Below, in pieces: positions 55,544 through 64,000 of a stretch of DNA of 64,000 nt. The stretch is from Bryobacterales bacterium (lineage in GTDB: Bacteria; Acidobacteriota; Terriglobia; Bryobacterales; Bryobacteraceae): positions 124,001-188,000 of the forward strand of contig JADJOP010000015.1 in NCBI GenBank assembly GCA_016713735.1, read 5' to 3'. Position 1 is the first letter of the stretch, and the number at the start of each line of letters is the position of its first letter. The position numbers were made by a program, and so were the translations under genes. Under the pieces are notes generated by a model, which worked only from the letters and a program-made list of their open reading frames with translations, was not told the DNA's origin and made no database searches.

Positions 55544-56763
55544 CTACGCCCCCACCTTCTTCGCCGACACCGCCAGCGCATCAAAAACGCCTCCGTGTCC
55601 CGAGGCCGCGTATGCACATGCGCCGCGATGCGAATCCGCAGCCCGCGCACAATCCAGATCTTCCGCCGCGCACATTCGGCCATGAACGCATCGGCCAGCT
55701 TCTTCTCCAACTCGATCGACACCAGCGAACCATAAGCAGCGTCCTGGTCCGGCGTCAGCAGCTTCACATACGGCAGCGCCGCCGCCCGCTTGCGCATGTC
55801 CCGCGCCAGCGCATGAATCCGCTCATACACCCGAGGCCAGCCAATCGCCTTGCCAAAGCGAATGCCCGCGATCATCCCTCAAAAATCGCCCGGTTATTCG
55901 TCCCCACCTTCATGAACCGCGCCGCCTGATCGTCCTTGTTGTCCCAACCCCGGTCACAATCGACGGCCACAACCGCTCCAACATCTCCGGCCGCCCCCAC
56001 AAAATCCCGCACCCTGCCGGCGCAAACATCCACTTGTGCGGACCCCCCGCATAGTAATCGCACCACATCTCATCAATGCGGATCGGAATCTGCCCGTTCA
56101 TGCGCGCCCGTCCACCACCGTCACGATGCCCTGCGCCCGCGCCGCGTCGCAGATCTTCCGGATCGGCATCACAATCCCCGACGACGAGAGAATCCCGAGA
56201 AGAACAGCACCTTCGTCTTCGGGCCGATCTCCTTCAGCAGCGCCTCGGCCAGCGCATCGGGCGACGGCGGCGGCAGCGGCATCGCCACCTCGCGTAACGT
56301 CGTCCCATACCGCGCCTGCTTCAGCAGCCAGCCCGCCCGCCCCGACGGATGCTCCTGGTTCGTGCTCAACACCTCATCGCCCGGCTTCAGGTCAATGCCC
56401 GCCGCAATCGTCGACAGCGCCTCGGTCGCATTGTGCGTGAACGCCAGGTCTTCCTTCCGGCATCCCAAATACTCAGCCGCTTCCGTGCGGTGCGCGTCCA
56501 GCGTTCTCGTATCCCCAGCGCGGATACTCATACTCGGGAATCGTCAGCGCGGCGGCGTTCTCCATGTACCCCTGCACAGCCTGCATCACCGGCCGCGGCA
56601 CCACGCCCAGGCTCCCGTTGTTCATGAACGCCCGCGTCTCGGGCAGATAAAACTGCTCCTTGCGCAGTTGCAGCCAGTATCGTTCCGGATCCTCTGGAAA
56701 ACGGCATCCGCAGGGCAGGGCGGCCGGGACGGCCAGGGCAGGGAGAAGTCCTCGACGGCGCAT
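55544..56763 (-). pseudogene. Class V aminotransferase (cysteine-desulfurase/isopenicillin-epimerase-like), several frameshifts
   Basis: A PLP fold-type I enzyme starting MRRRGLLPAL, a Tat-like RRR leader. Conserved parts in order are TRAFMNNGSLGVVPRPV, LAFTHNATEAL, ILSSSGIVMPIRKICDAARAQGIVTVVDG and GGPHKWMFAPAGCGILWG (PLP lysine). KVGTNNRAIFEG, MIAGIRFGKAIGWPRVYERI and SLVSIELEKKLADAF follow. They lie in different frames, with breaks near 56510, 56190, 56105, 55950, 55877 and 55588. Each is repaired by one added base, mostly in a G or T run. Activity might be desulfuration or racemisation; this cannot be decided. It converges on GH57 and is divergent from the propeller gene. Confidence 0.78.
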
Positions 56764-56782
56764 AGTCCACTATACTGTCGCG

Positions 56783-58125
56783 ATGGAGTGGAGAAAAGGA
56801 ATTTTGCTCGCCGCCTGGGCCTCCTGGCGCTCTCCGCGCAGCCCGCCGACGTCCCCATGCCCCCGCGCTCGTTCAGCCCTGCGCCCCCGGCGTTGAACCC
56901 CGCACCGACTCCAGCTCTGGAACGGCTGGGGCGTCGATGCCGAAAACTCCCGCCACCAGCCCGCCGACATGGCTGGCCTCTCCGCCGCCGGCATCCCCCG
57001 CCTCAAACTGAAATGGGCCTTCCGCTTCCTTGGCCCCACCGGCTCCGGCCAGCCAGCCGCCCTCGTCGGCGGACGCCTCTATCTGGCAGCGACAACGGCA
57101 CGGTCTACTCGCTCGACGCCGCCACCGGCTGCGTCTACTGGAGCTTCCAGGCTGACGCGCCGGTCCGCACCGCCATCACCATCGGCGCCAACCGCCACGC
57201 CAAATACGCCCTCTTCGGCGACACCAAGGCCCATGCCCACTCCATCGATGCCAAAACCGGCTCGCCCGTCTGGAAGACCAAAGTCGACGACCACCCCGCC
57301 GCCCGCGTCACCGCCTCGCCCACCCTTTACGGCGGCCGCCCTCTACGTCCCCGTCTCCTGCGAGGCCGGCCCGCCGCTCCGCCTCCTGCCGCGCTTCCCT
57401 CGTCGCCATCGACAACGAATCCGGCAAAATCGACTGGAAAACCGCCGCCCCCCGCCTCTCCCACCTCTGCCCCACCCTCGACCTCGACAAACGCCTCCCT
57501 ACGCCGTCCTCCAGCGCCGCGCCCGGCCCCCAGCGCCATCCTCGCTCCTCGACATGGACACCGGCCGCCAAGTCCGGTCCGAGCAACTCCCCGCCGCCAT
57601 CACCGCCTCCCCCATCCTGCGCCAACTCCCCAACGGCAAGCGCCTCCTCCTCACCAGCCAGAACTCCGGCCTCGTCCACGCCCTCAACCCCGACGCCCAG
57701 GGCGCCACCCTCTGGCAGACCCGCGCCGGACAAGTTAGCGCCCCAACCGGCGCCCCCAGCGCCCCCCCATGGCTTGGCTGCTGACGCCGAAGCCGTCTAC
57801 GTGCCCAGTTCCGCTGGACTCCGCTGCCTCCGCCTCACCGACGGCGCCAAGTTTCTGAGCGCGGCGGCGCCGCCCAACAAGCCGCCCCTACTTTCATCCC
57901 CGGCGTCGTCTTCCGGCTCGATGGACGGCAAGCTCCGCGCCCACTCCACCCGCGACCGGCGCTCTCCTCTGGTCCTTCGACACACTCACCCAAACCGGCG
58001 GCGGCTCCATCCACATCTACTCCGCCATCGCCGCCCAAGGCTTCCTCATCGTCCCTTCCGGCTCAGCCACCCCCGGCGCACTCCCTGGCAACGTGGTGCT
58101 TACCTTTACGGTGGACGGACGCTAG
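56783..58125 (+). pseudogene. PQQ-type beta-propeller dehydrogenase (polyvinyl-alcohol-dehydrogenase-like), many frameshifts
   Basis: ATG 56783 begins a signal peptide (MEWRKGILLAAWA, then LLALSAQPADVP one frame over). The propeller follows polyvinyl alcohol dehydrogenase closely: LWNGWGVDAEN, LKLKWAFRFLGPTGSGQPA, GSDNGTVYSLDAATGCVYWSFQA, VRTAITIGANRHAKYALFGD, VWKTKVDDHPAARVTASPTLYGG, ALYVPVS, LVAIDNESGKIDWKTAAP, LLDMDTGRQ, AEAVYVPSSAGL, LLWSFDT and a final NVVLTFTVDGR. At least seven frame changes are needed (near 56820, 56900, 57085, 57340, 57390, 57510, 57766 and 57955). No CxxCH site is visible, unlike fused family members. Confidence 0.72.
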
Positions 58126-58142
58126 CCGTACACTACGGGCAT

Positions 58143-60249
58143 ATGTCCCGCTTCCGGTTCCTCCTCCTCCTCGCCGCCCTCTGCCTCTCTCCTCGCCGGC
58201 CCAATCGCCCATCACCCACGAGCAGATGTGGAAAATGAAGCGCGTCGGCGCACCCGTCGTCAGCCCCGATGGCCGCTGGGCCGTCTTCCTCCTCACCAAC
58301 CCCGCCTACGACAGCAAGGAGTCCAGCGCCGACCTCTGGCTCATGCCCGCCGACGGCTCCGCCCCTCCCCGCCAGATCACCTTCACCCGCGGCGGCGAAA
58401 GCTCCCCCGCCTGGTCGCCCGATTCCAACCGCATCGTCTTCACCGCCCGCCGCGAAGGCGACGATGAGTCGCAACTCTACCTCCTCAACGTCACCGGCGG
58501 CGGCGAGGCCGAACGCCTCACCTCCCTCACCACCGGAGCCGCCAACCCCGCCTGGTCGCCCGACGGCACACGCCTCGCCTTCATGAGCCGCGTTTACCCT
58601 GGCGCGGCCGATGACGAGGCCAACCGCAAAGCCGCCGCTGACCGTAAAGCCCGCAAGTACAAAGCCCACGTCTACGAAGGCTTCCCCGTCCGCTACTGGG
58701 ACCACTGGCTCGACGACCGTGAACCCCACCTCTTCGTCCTCGACCTCGCCACCCGCACCCCGCGCGACCTCTTCGCCGGCTCCCGCTTCATCGCCGCCCC
58801 CGGCTTCGACGGCGTCTCGGCCACCTCCGGCTCCGAGGTCACAGGCGTCTGGACCCCCGACGGCTCAGCCCTCCTCTTCACCGCCACCCGGAACCGCAAC
58901 GCCTCGGCCTACGCAAGCGTCCTCATGCATCTCTGGCAGATCCCCGCCTCGGGCGGCGAACCGAAACTGGTCGCCGGCGGCGATTTCAATTTCGCCGATC
59001 CCCAATTCTCCGGCGACGGCGCCAAGCTGTATGCCATTCGCGAAGTGGAAAACGACGGCAAGATCTACCACCTGTCCCGCCTCGTCTCCGCCGCCTGGTC
59101 CCCCGCCACCGGCGCCGGAGCGTTCCAGCCGGTCGCCCCCGGCTTTGACCGCAGCGTCAACCAGTACACCTTCTCCCCCGACGGCCGCGCCATCTACCTC
59201 ACCGCCGAAGAGGCCGGACACGAGAAGATCTTCACCCTCCCCGCCTCGGGCGGCGCCGCACGCCTCCTCCTGCCCGTCACCGAAGGCGTCTTCACCAGCG
59301 TCACCGTCGCCGGCAGCCCCAGCGCCCCTCGTCCTCGCCCTCTATAACAGCTCCCGCCAGCCCGGTGAAATCGTCGCCATCGAAGGCGGCTCGCGGCGCG
59401 CCCTCACCCATTTCAACGACGCCGCCGTGGCCTCCATCCAGTGGCATCCGGCGCGCGAGTTCTGGTTTACCTCACCCAAAGGCAGGAAGATTCACAACAC
59501 ACTTGTCCTGCCACCTGACTTCGATTCAGGAAAAAAGTATCCGTTAGTCGTATTCATTCACGGCGGTCCTCACACCATGACCCGCGATGAGTTTCATCAG
59601 CGTTGGAATTTCAACCTCATGGCCGCCCCAGGCTACGCCATCCTGATGACCAATTACACCGGCTCCACCGGCTTCGGCGAAGAGTTCGCCCAGATGATTC
59701 AAAAGGACCCCCTCGCCACCCCCGGCGCCGAAATCGAACAGGCCGTCGACGAGGCCCTCAAACAGTTTCCCTTCCTCGATAGCTCCCGCCTCGCCGCCGG
59801 TGGCGCCAGCTACGGCGGCCACCTCGCCAACTGGCTCCAGGCACCTCCACCCGCTTTCGCTGCCTCTACTCCACGCCGGACTCATCAATCTCGAATCCCA
59901 ATGGGGCACCAGCGACGTCATCTACCACCGCGAACTCGGCAACGGCGGACCCGTGTGGGAACAAGGTCCGGTGTGGCGCCAGCAAAATCCCATCCGGCTC
60001 GCCGCTAAGTTCCAAACGCCCATGCTGCTCACCGTCGGCGAAAACGACTTCCGCGTTCCTCTCAACCAAACCCTGGAAAACTGGAGCGTCCTGCAACGGC
60101 TTAGAATTCCCAGTAAGTTGATCGTCTTCCCCGAGGAAAATCACTGGATACTCAAAGGCGAAGACAATCGTTTCTTTTACCAGGAATGGCACGGCTGGCT
60201 CGCCCGCTGGCTCGGCAATCGCGAACCTGCAGCCTCCGCCGGAAGGTAA
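58143..60249 (+). pseudogene. S9-family (acylaminoacyl/dipeptidyl) peptidase, frameshifted
   Basis: An exported prolyl-oligopeptidase-class peptidase. The signal peptide (MSRFRFLLLLAALCL) is out of frame with the mature start (SPITHEQMWKMKRVGAPVVSPDGRWAVF); the break is near 58195. A beta-propeller with VSPDG and AWSPD repeats fills residues to about 380. Then, after a break near 59325 (one C short before LVLALYN), the hydrolase domain follows: VFIHGGPHT (oxyanion), ILMTNYTGSTGFG, GGASYGGHLANW (nucleophile Ser), VGENDFRVP (Asp) and ENHWI (His). Two further breaks lie near 59838 and 59872. The catalytic triad is intact. Confidence 0.85.
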
Positions 60250-60271
60250 TTACCTCGACCCCCAGGGCCGA

Positions 60272-62264
60272 GTGGCCGGCTTCTATGTCGAGGTGCTCGA
60301 CGAGGCCGCCCGCCGCGAGGGGCTCACCGTCGAATGGGTCATCTACCAGCGCCGCGCCGATGAATCGCTGCTCACCGGCGCTGTCGATGTCTGGGCCGCC
60401 GCCAACCCCTCCCCCGAACGCCGCGACCGTTTCTACCTCAGCCGCCCGTGGTGGGCGGCCGACTACATTCTGCTCGTGCGCGCCGATTCGCCCATCCACA
60501 AACCGCCGGACACCGCGGGGCGGACGGTCCTGTTCTCCGAATTCCCGCCCTCGGGCCTGCTCGCCTACACCACCCTGCCCCAAGCCAAACTGGTCATGCG
60601 CCCCTCGGCCGTGGAGCGCCTGGTGGCCGTTTGCGCGGGCCGGGCCGATGCGGCGCTGCTCGACTCCAACGACCTGCAGCGCATGCTCCACACGCGCCCG
60701 CCGGGCTGTGAATCCACCCCGTTGCGGCAGGTTCCCCACCGCGCCATGAACCGCACCCGCCGCGCCCTCAATAAGGCGCGCGAGTTCTCCCGCGCTAAAA
60801 GCGAGTTCATGGCCGTCATGAGCCACGAAATCCGCACCCCCATGCACGCCGCCCTCGGCTTCACCGAACTGCTCATGCGCACCCCGCTGCGCGAGGATCA
60901 GCGCGAATACGCCGCCTCCGTGCGCAACTCCGTGCAGTGCCTGCTCAGCATCATCAACGACGTCCTCGACCTGGCCCGCCTCCGCATGGGCCCCCTGCCG
61001 GTGGCCACCGAGTCATTTTCTCCCGGCCAGTTGGGCGTCGAGATCGCTTCCATGATGGAGGTCATCGCCGAAGCCGCCGGCCTGCGCTTCGTCCTGCGCC
61101 TCGATCCCGCCCTGCCCGCCCGCGTCACCGCCGACGCCGGACGCCTCCGCCAGATCGCCACCAACCTCTGCGGCAACGCCGTCAAGTTCACCGAAACCGG
61201 CCAGATCGAACTCGCCGTCAAGGCCTCGCCCGCCGAACCCGGGGGCGGCTGGCTCGAACTGGAAGTCCGCGACACCGGGCCGGGCATCTCCGACGAGCAG
61301 CAGCAGCTCATCTTCCGGCCCTTCGTCCAGCTCGATAGCTCCAACACGCGCCGCCGCGGCGGCAGCGGTCTTGGCCTGGCCAGCGTCGCCCGCCTCTGCG
61401 AGGCCATGGGCGGCTCGGTGTCGGTGGAAAGCAAAGTCGGTGAGGGCTCCCTGTTTCGCGTGAAAATCCCCGTCAGCGGCATCTCCAGCCAAAGCTGGCT
61501 GGACCAGTTGGGCCTCCCGCGCGAAGCCGTCACCCTCATCGGCGCCAGCGACCCGCGCGTGGAAACCATTCATGCCTTCCTCCAGGCCGCCGGCGTCCCG
61601 GTGGAGCGGCTGCTCTCAGCCGGTAAGCCGCCCGCCCACTCCCCTCGCCATCGTTTGCGGCAGCGCCACCCTCCTCCGCATGGAACCCTACCGGGGACGG
61701 CTCATCCTGGCCACCTCCAGCGTGGAAATCGCCGACCTCCCCGAGTGGGCCCGCCAGCGCGTGAATGCCTTCCTCCCCTGGCCCGCCATCGGCGTCATGC
61801 TCCGCGATGCCCTCACCGGCCCCGCCTTGCCCCAGCAAGCGGACCCCCCGCCGGAAACCTCCGGCGAACCGAACGGCGGTCTGCTTGTCGTCGAGGATAA
61901 CGAGGTCAACCGCCGCGTCATGAAGGGCCTGTTGACACACCTCGGCTGGAAGGTCGAGCTGGCCGGCAACGGCCTGGAAGCGCTGCAACGGTTTGACCGC
62001 GGCCACTACGCCGCCATCCTCATGGATTGCCAGATGCCCGTCATGGACGGCCTCCAGGCCACCGTCGAAATCCGCAAACGGCAAAACGGCGCCCGCATCC
62101 CCATCATCGGCGTCACCGCGGCCGCCTTTCAGGAAGACCGCGACCGCTGCTTTGCCGCCGGCATGGACGACTTCCTCGCCAAACCCGTCACCCTCGACCA
62201 GCTCAGCCAGGTGCTCGACAAGTGGGTCAAACGCGCCCCAACGCCCGACCTGGTGGGCGACTGA
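60272..62264 (+). pseudogene. Hybrid histidine kinase with truncated SBP-type sensor domain; frameshifted
   Basis: GTG 60272 is only a nominal start: the open frame upstream (NLQPPPEGNYLDPQGR) still reads like a type-3 solute-binding domain, but its first strand and any signal peptide are missing and the frame runs back into the S9 gene. The sensor part ends early (GCESTPLRQVPHR) and passes straight to a coil and HisKA (EFMAVMSHEIRTPMHAALGF), with no TM helix. HATPase follows (NLCGNAVKFTE, DTGPGIS, GSGLGLASV). One base is missing near 61640 (to PLAIVCGSATLL). A receiver domain (VVEDNEVNRR, AILMDCQMPVMDG, FLAKPVT) closes it. It starts where the S9 peptidase ends. Confidence 0.75.
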
Positions 62265-62287
62265 CCAGCCGCCCTCCGCATCCGCCC

Positions 62288-63443
62288 CTACTTCTTCCGC
62301 ACCTGCTTCACCTTCTCCCAACGCCCCGATTTGGCCGACTGCAACACCGCGTCGGTCACATGGTCCGTCGCCAGCCCATCGCGGAAACTCGGCCCCGCCG
62401 GCTTGCCGTCCTGAAGGCCCTGCAGGAAATCGGCCACCTGGTGAATAAACGTGTGCTCGTAGCCGATCTGCAACCCCGGCACCCACCAGTGCTTCATGTA
62501 CGGATGGTCCCCGTCGGTGATGTGCAGCGAGCGCCAGCCGCGCAGAATGCCCTCATCGCGATGATCGAAATACTGCAGCCGGTGCAGGTCATGCAGATCC
62601 CAGAAAATCGACGCCTGCTCGCCGTTGATCTCAAACGTGTAGAGCGCCTTGTGCCCGCGCGCATACCGCGTTGACTCAAACGTCGCCATCGAACCGTTGG
62701 AAAAACGCGCCAGGAACGCGCTCGCATCGTCGATGCCGACCTTCTCCACCTTGCCCGAAATCGTGTGCTTGCGCTCTTTGATGAAGGTCTCGGTCATCGC
62801 CGTCACCTTGTCGATCGGGCCGTTCAGCCACATCGCCGTGTCGATGCAATGCGCCAACAAGTCGCCTGTCACGCCTGAGCCGGCCACCTTCACATCCAGC
62901 CGCCACAGCCCCGCGCCGCCCTGCGGCAGGTCTTTCGAAATCGTCCAGTCCTGCAGGAACTTCGCCCGGTAGTGGAAGATCCGCCCCAGCCGCCCTTCGT
63001 CAATCAACTGCTTGGCCAGCGTCACCGCCGGAACACGGCGGTAGTTGTACCACACCATGTTCGGCACCTTGGCCTTCTCCACCGCCTTCACCATCGTCTC
63101 GGCCTGCGCGCCGTTCATCGCCAGCGGCTTCTCGCACAAAATCATCTTGCCCGCCGCCGCCGCCGCCATCGCAATCTCGGCGTGCGTGTTGTTCCGGGCT
63201 GGCGATGTCGATCAGGTCGATGTCCTTGCGCGCGATCAGCTTCTTCCAGTCCGTCTCCACCGACGCATAGCCCCACTGCTCGGCGAACGCCTTCGCTTTG
63301 GCCCCGTCGCGCGCGCAGATGGCCTGCAACACGGGCTAATACTCGAGGTCGAAAAAGTTGTTCACCTTGCGAAACGCATTCGAGTGCGTACGGCCCATGA
63401 AGCCGTAGCCGATCATGCCCACGTTCAGTTTCTTCTTTGCCAA
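62288..63443 (-). pseudogene. Gfo/Idh/MocA oxidoreductase with in-frame amber and a frameshift
   Basis: Translation from TTG 63443, behind GGAG, gives AKKKLNVGMIGYGFMGRTHSNAF, a Rossmann start with GYGFMG. After DLEY comes an in-frame TAG (63336-63338), then PVLQAICARDGAKAKAF continues the same frame. Near 63200 one base change in the DIASP...NTHAEI stretch shifts frame; the rest continues with MILCEKP (catalytic Lys), GVTGDLLAHCIDTAMWLNG and GYEHTFIHQVADFL. Length and order fit family members of about 385 residues. It lies 10 bases behind the TIM-barrel isomerase gene, a common sugar-catabolic pairing. Confidence 0.85.
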
Positions 63444-63453
63444 GGCGGGTCTC

Positions 63454-64000
63454 CTATTCACTCCAGCCATGCGCGTTGCGCACGGCGATCATCGCGGCCA
63501 GAATGTCGTTCCACGTCTGCGGGTTCATCATCACGTCGTTGGAAAACATGCAGCCGTCCCAGCAAATGTGCGCCATCCGCTTGGTGAGCTGCCCGTCTTC
63601 ATCGCGTAGCCAGTAGCCGGCGTCGCGGGCGATGTTCAACTTCCCGTTCGGGTCCGTGGCCTGGCAGTGCCGCCCCGTCTTGTCGTGCGAACCCTGCCCC
63701 TTCACCGTGGCGTCGTTCTGCGCCACGTGGAAGTCGATCGTCCACGGCCGCAGCGCCTTGGTCAGCGTGCGCAGTCCCGCCGCCAGCCCCGCCTCGTCCC
63801 AATTGAAGTCAGCGGGCACAATGCGGTCTTCCGGCGCGTTGTAGCCCAGCGTGTAGAGCAGCGTGTGCGCCATGTCGGCCTGGAACCCAATATGCTCCGG
63901 CCGTCCCGTCATCTCGAGCAACTGCACCATCTTCTTCCAGCCGTGCATGCCGCCCCAGCAGATCTCGCCCTCGGCCGCCAGCAGCTCGCCAAAGCCATCG
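63454..64000 (-). CDS. Sugar phosphate isomerase/epimerase (AP-endonuclease-2-like TIM barrel), partial
   Basis: The C-terminal 181 residues are visible; the frame is open through base 64000, so the start is outside the window. DGFGELLAAEGEICWGGMHGWKKMV, HIGFQADMAHTLLYTLGY (metal-site Asp and His), DFHVAQNDATVKGQGSHDKTGRH and AHICWDGCMFSNDVM fit xylose-isomerase-like TIM barrels. It probably acts on the same sugar pathway as the Gfo/Idh/MocA gene that follows it. Confidence 0.82.
   Translation of the reverse strand, partial: DGFGELLAAEGEICWGGMHGWKKMVQLLEMTGRPEHIGFQADMAHTLLYTLGYNAPEDRIVPADFNWDEAGLAAGLRTLTKALRPWTIDFHVAQNDATVKGQGSHDKTGRHCQATDPNGKLNIARDAGYWLRDEDGQLTKRMAHICWDGCMFSNDVMMNPQTWNDILAAMIAVRNAHGWSE

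Overview
The window is a GC-rich bacterial chromosome segment, tightly packed and almost entirely coding. It looks like an Acidobacteriota of the Solibacter/Bryobacter group. The clearest sign is a serine hydrolase (35890-37824) whose C-terminal third matches the Solibacter-type C-terminal domain (TIGR03437). The secreted HExxH protein, the quinoprotein/cytochrome pair and the many small regulators fit the same group. I saw no rRNA, tRNA, CRISPR array, insertion sequence or phage gene.

Layout. 1-5.5 kb is housekeeping: an SDR oxidoreductase (cut by the window start), shikimate kinase, glycerate 2-kinase, nusB-ribH and lepA. 5.5-12.7 kb holds envelope genes: a small membrane protein, a VOC protein, an OmpA-family coiled-coil protein behind a near-perfect sigma-54 promoter, and a tesA-ybbA-ybbP-like locus. 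12.7-18.3 kb is a minus-strand block: RNase H-like protein, ABC-F ATPase, D-aminoacylase-like amidohydrolase, and accD (frameshifted). 18.4-24.8 kb is a plus-strand chain of methyltransferase, GT2 glycosyltransferase, a giant membrane protein built of two homologous halves, and a YihY/BrkB protein. 24.8-27.1 kb is a LytS/LytR-type two-component pair and a DUF1761 protein. 27.1-29.5 kb is a PQQ alcohol dehydrogenase, with a lanthanide-type Asp signature, and its dihaem cytochrome. 29.6-34.2 kb has uvrB, a Rossmann/DUF2520 protein and a flavoprotein with a C-terminal trihaem domain.

34.3-43.4 kb has a CDGSH protein, a secreted hypothetical, the TIGR03437 serine hydrolase, a NarL-type two-component pair, a GH88 hydrolase and a hybrid histidine kinase. 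43.5-53.3 kb has a 181-bp palindromic element abutting a secreted HExxH protein, a Gfo/Idh/MocA oxidoreductase, a TIMP-like secreted protein, infC, a bactofilin-like protein, an NfeD-stomatin pair, dCMP deaminase and small hypotheticals. 53.4-64 kb has GH57, class V aminotransferase, PQQ beta-propeller, S9 peptidase, hybrid kinase and Gfo/Idh genes, then a TIM-barrel sugar isomerase cut by the window end.

Reading-frame quality is the main caveat. A few genes in the first 53 kb carry a one-base lesion, mostly in a homopolymer. In the last 11 kb nearly every gene is broken, some many times, usually in a way one extra base would repair. Domain content is otherwise intact, so sequencing or assembly error is more likely than pseudogenes, although one kinase also lacks expected segments and one dehydrogenase has an in-frame amber codon.
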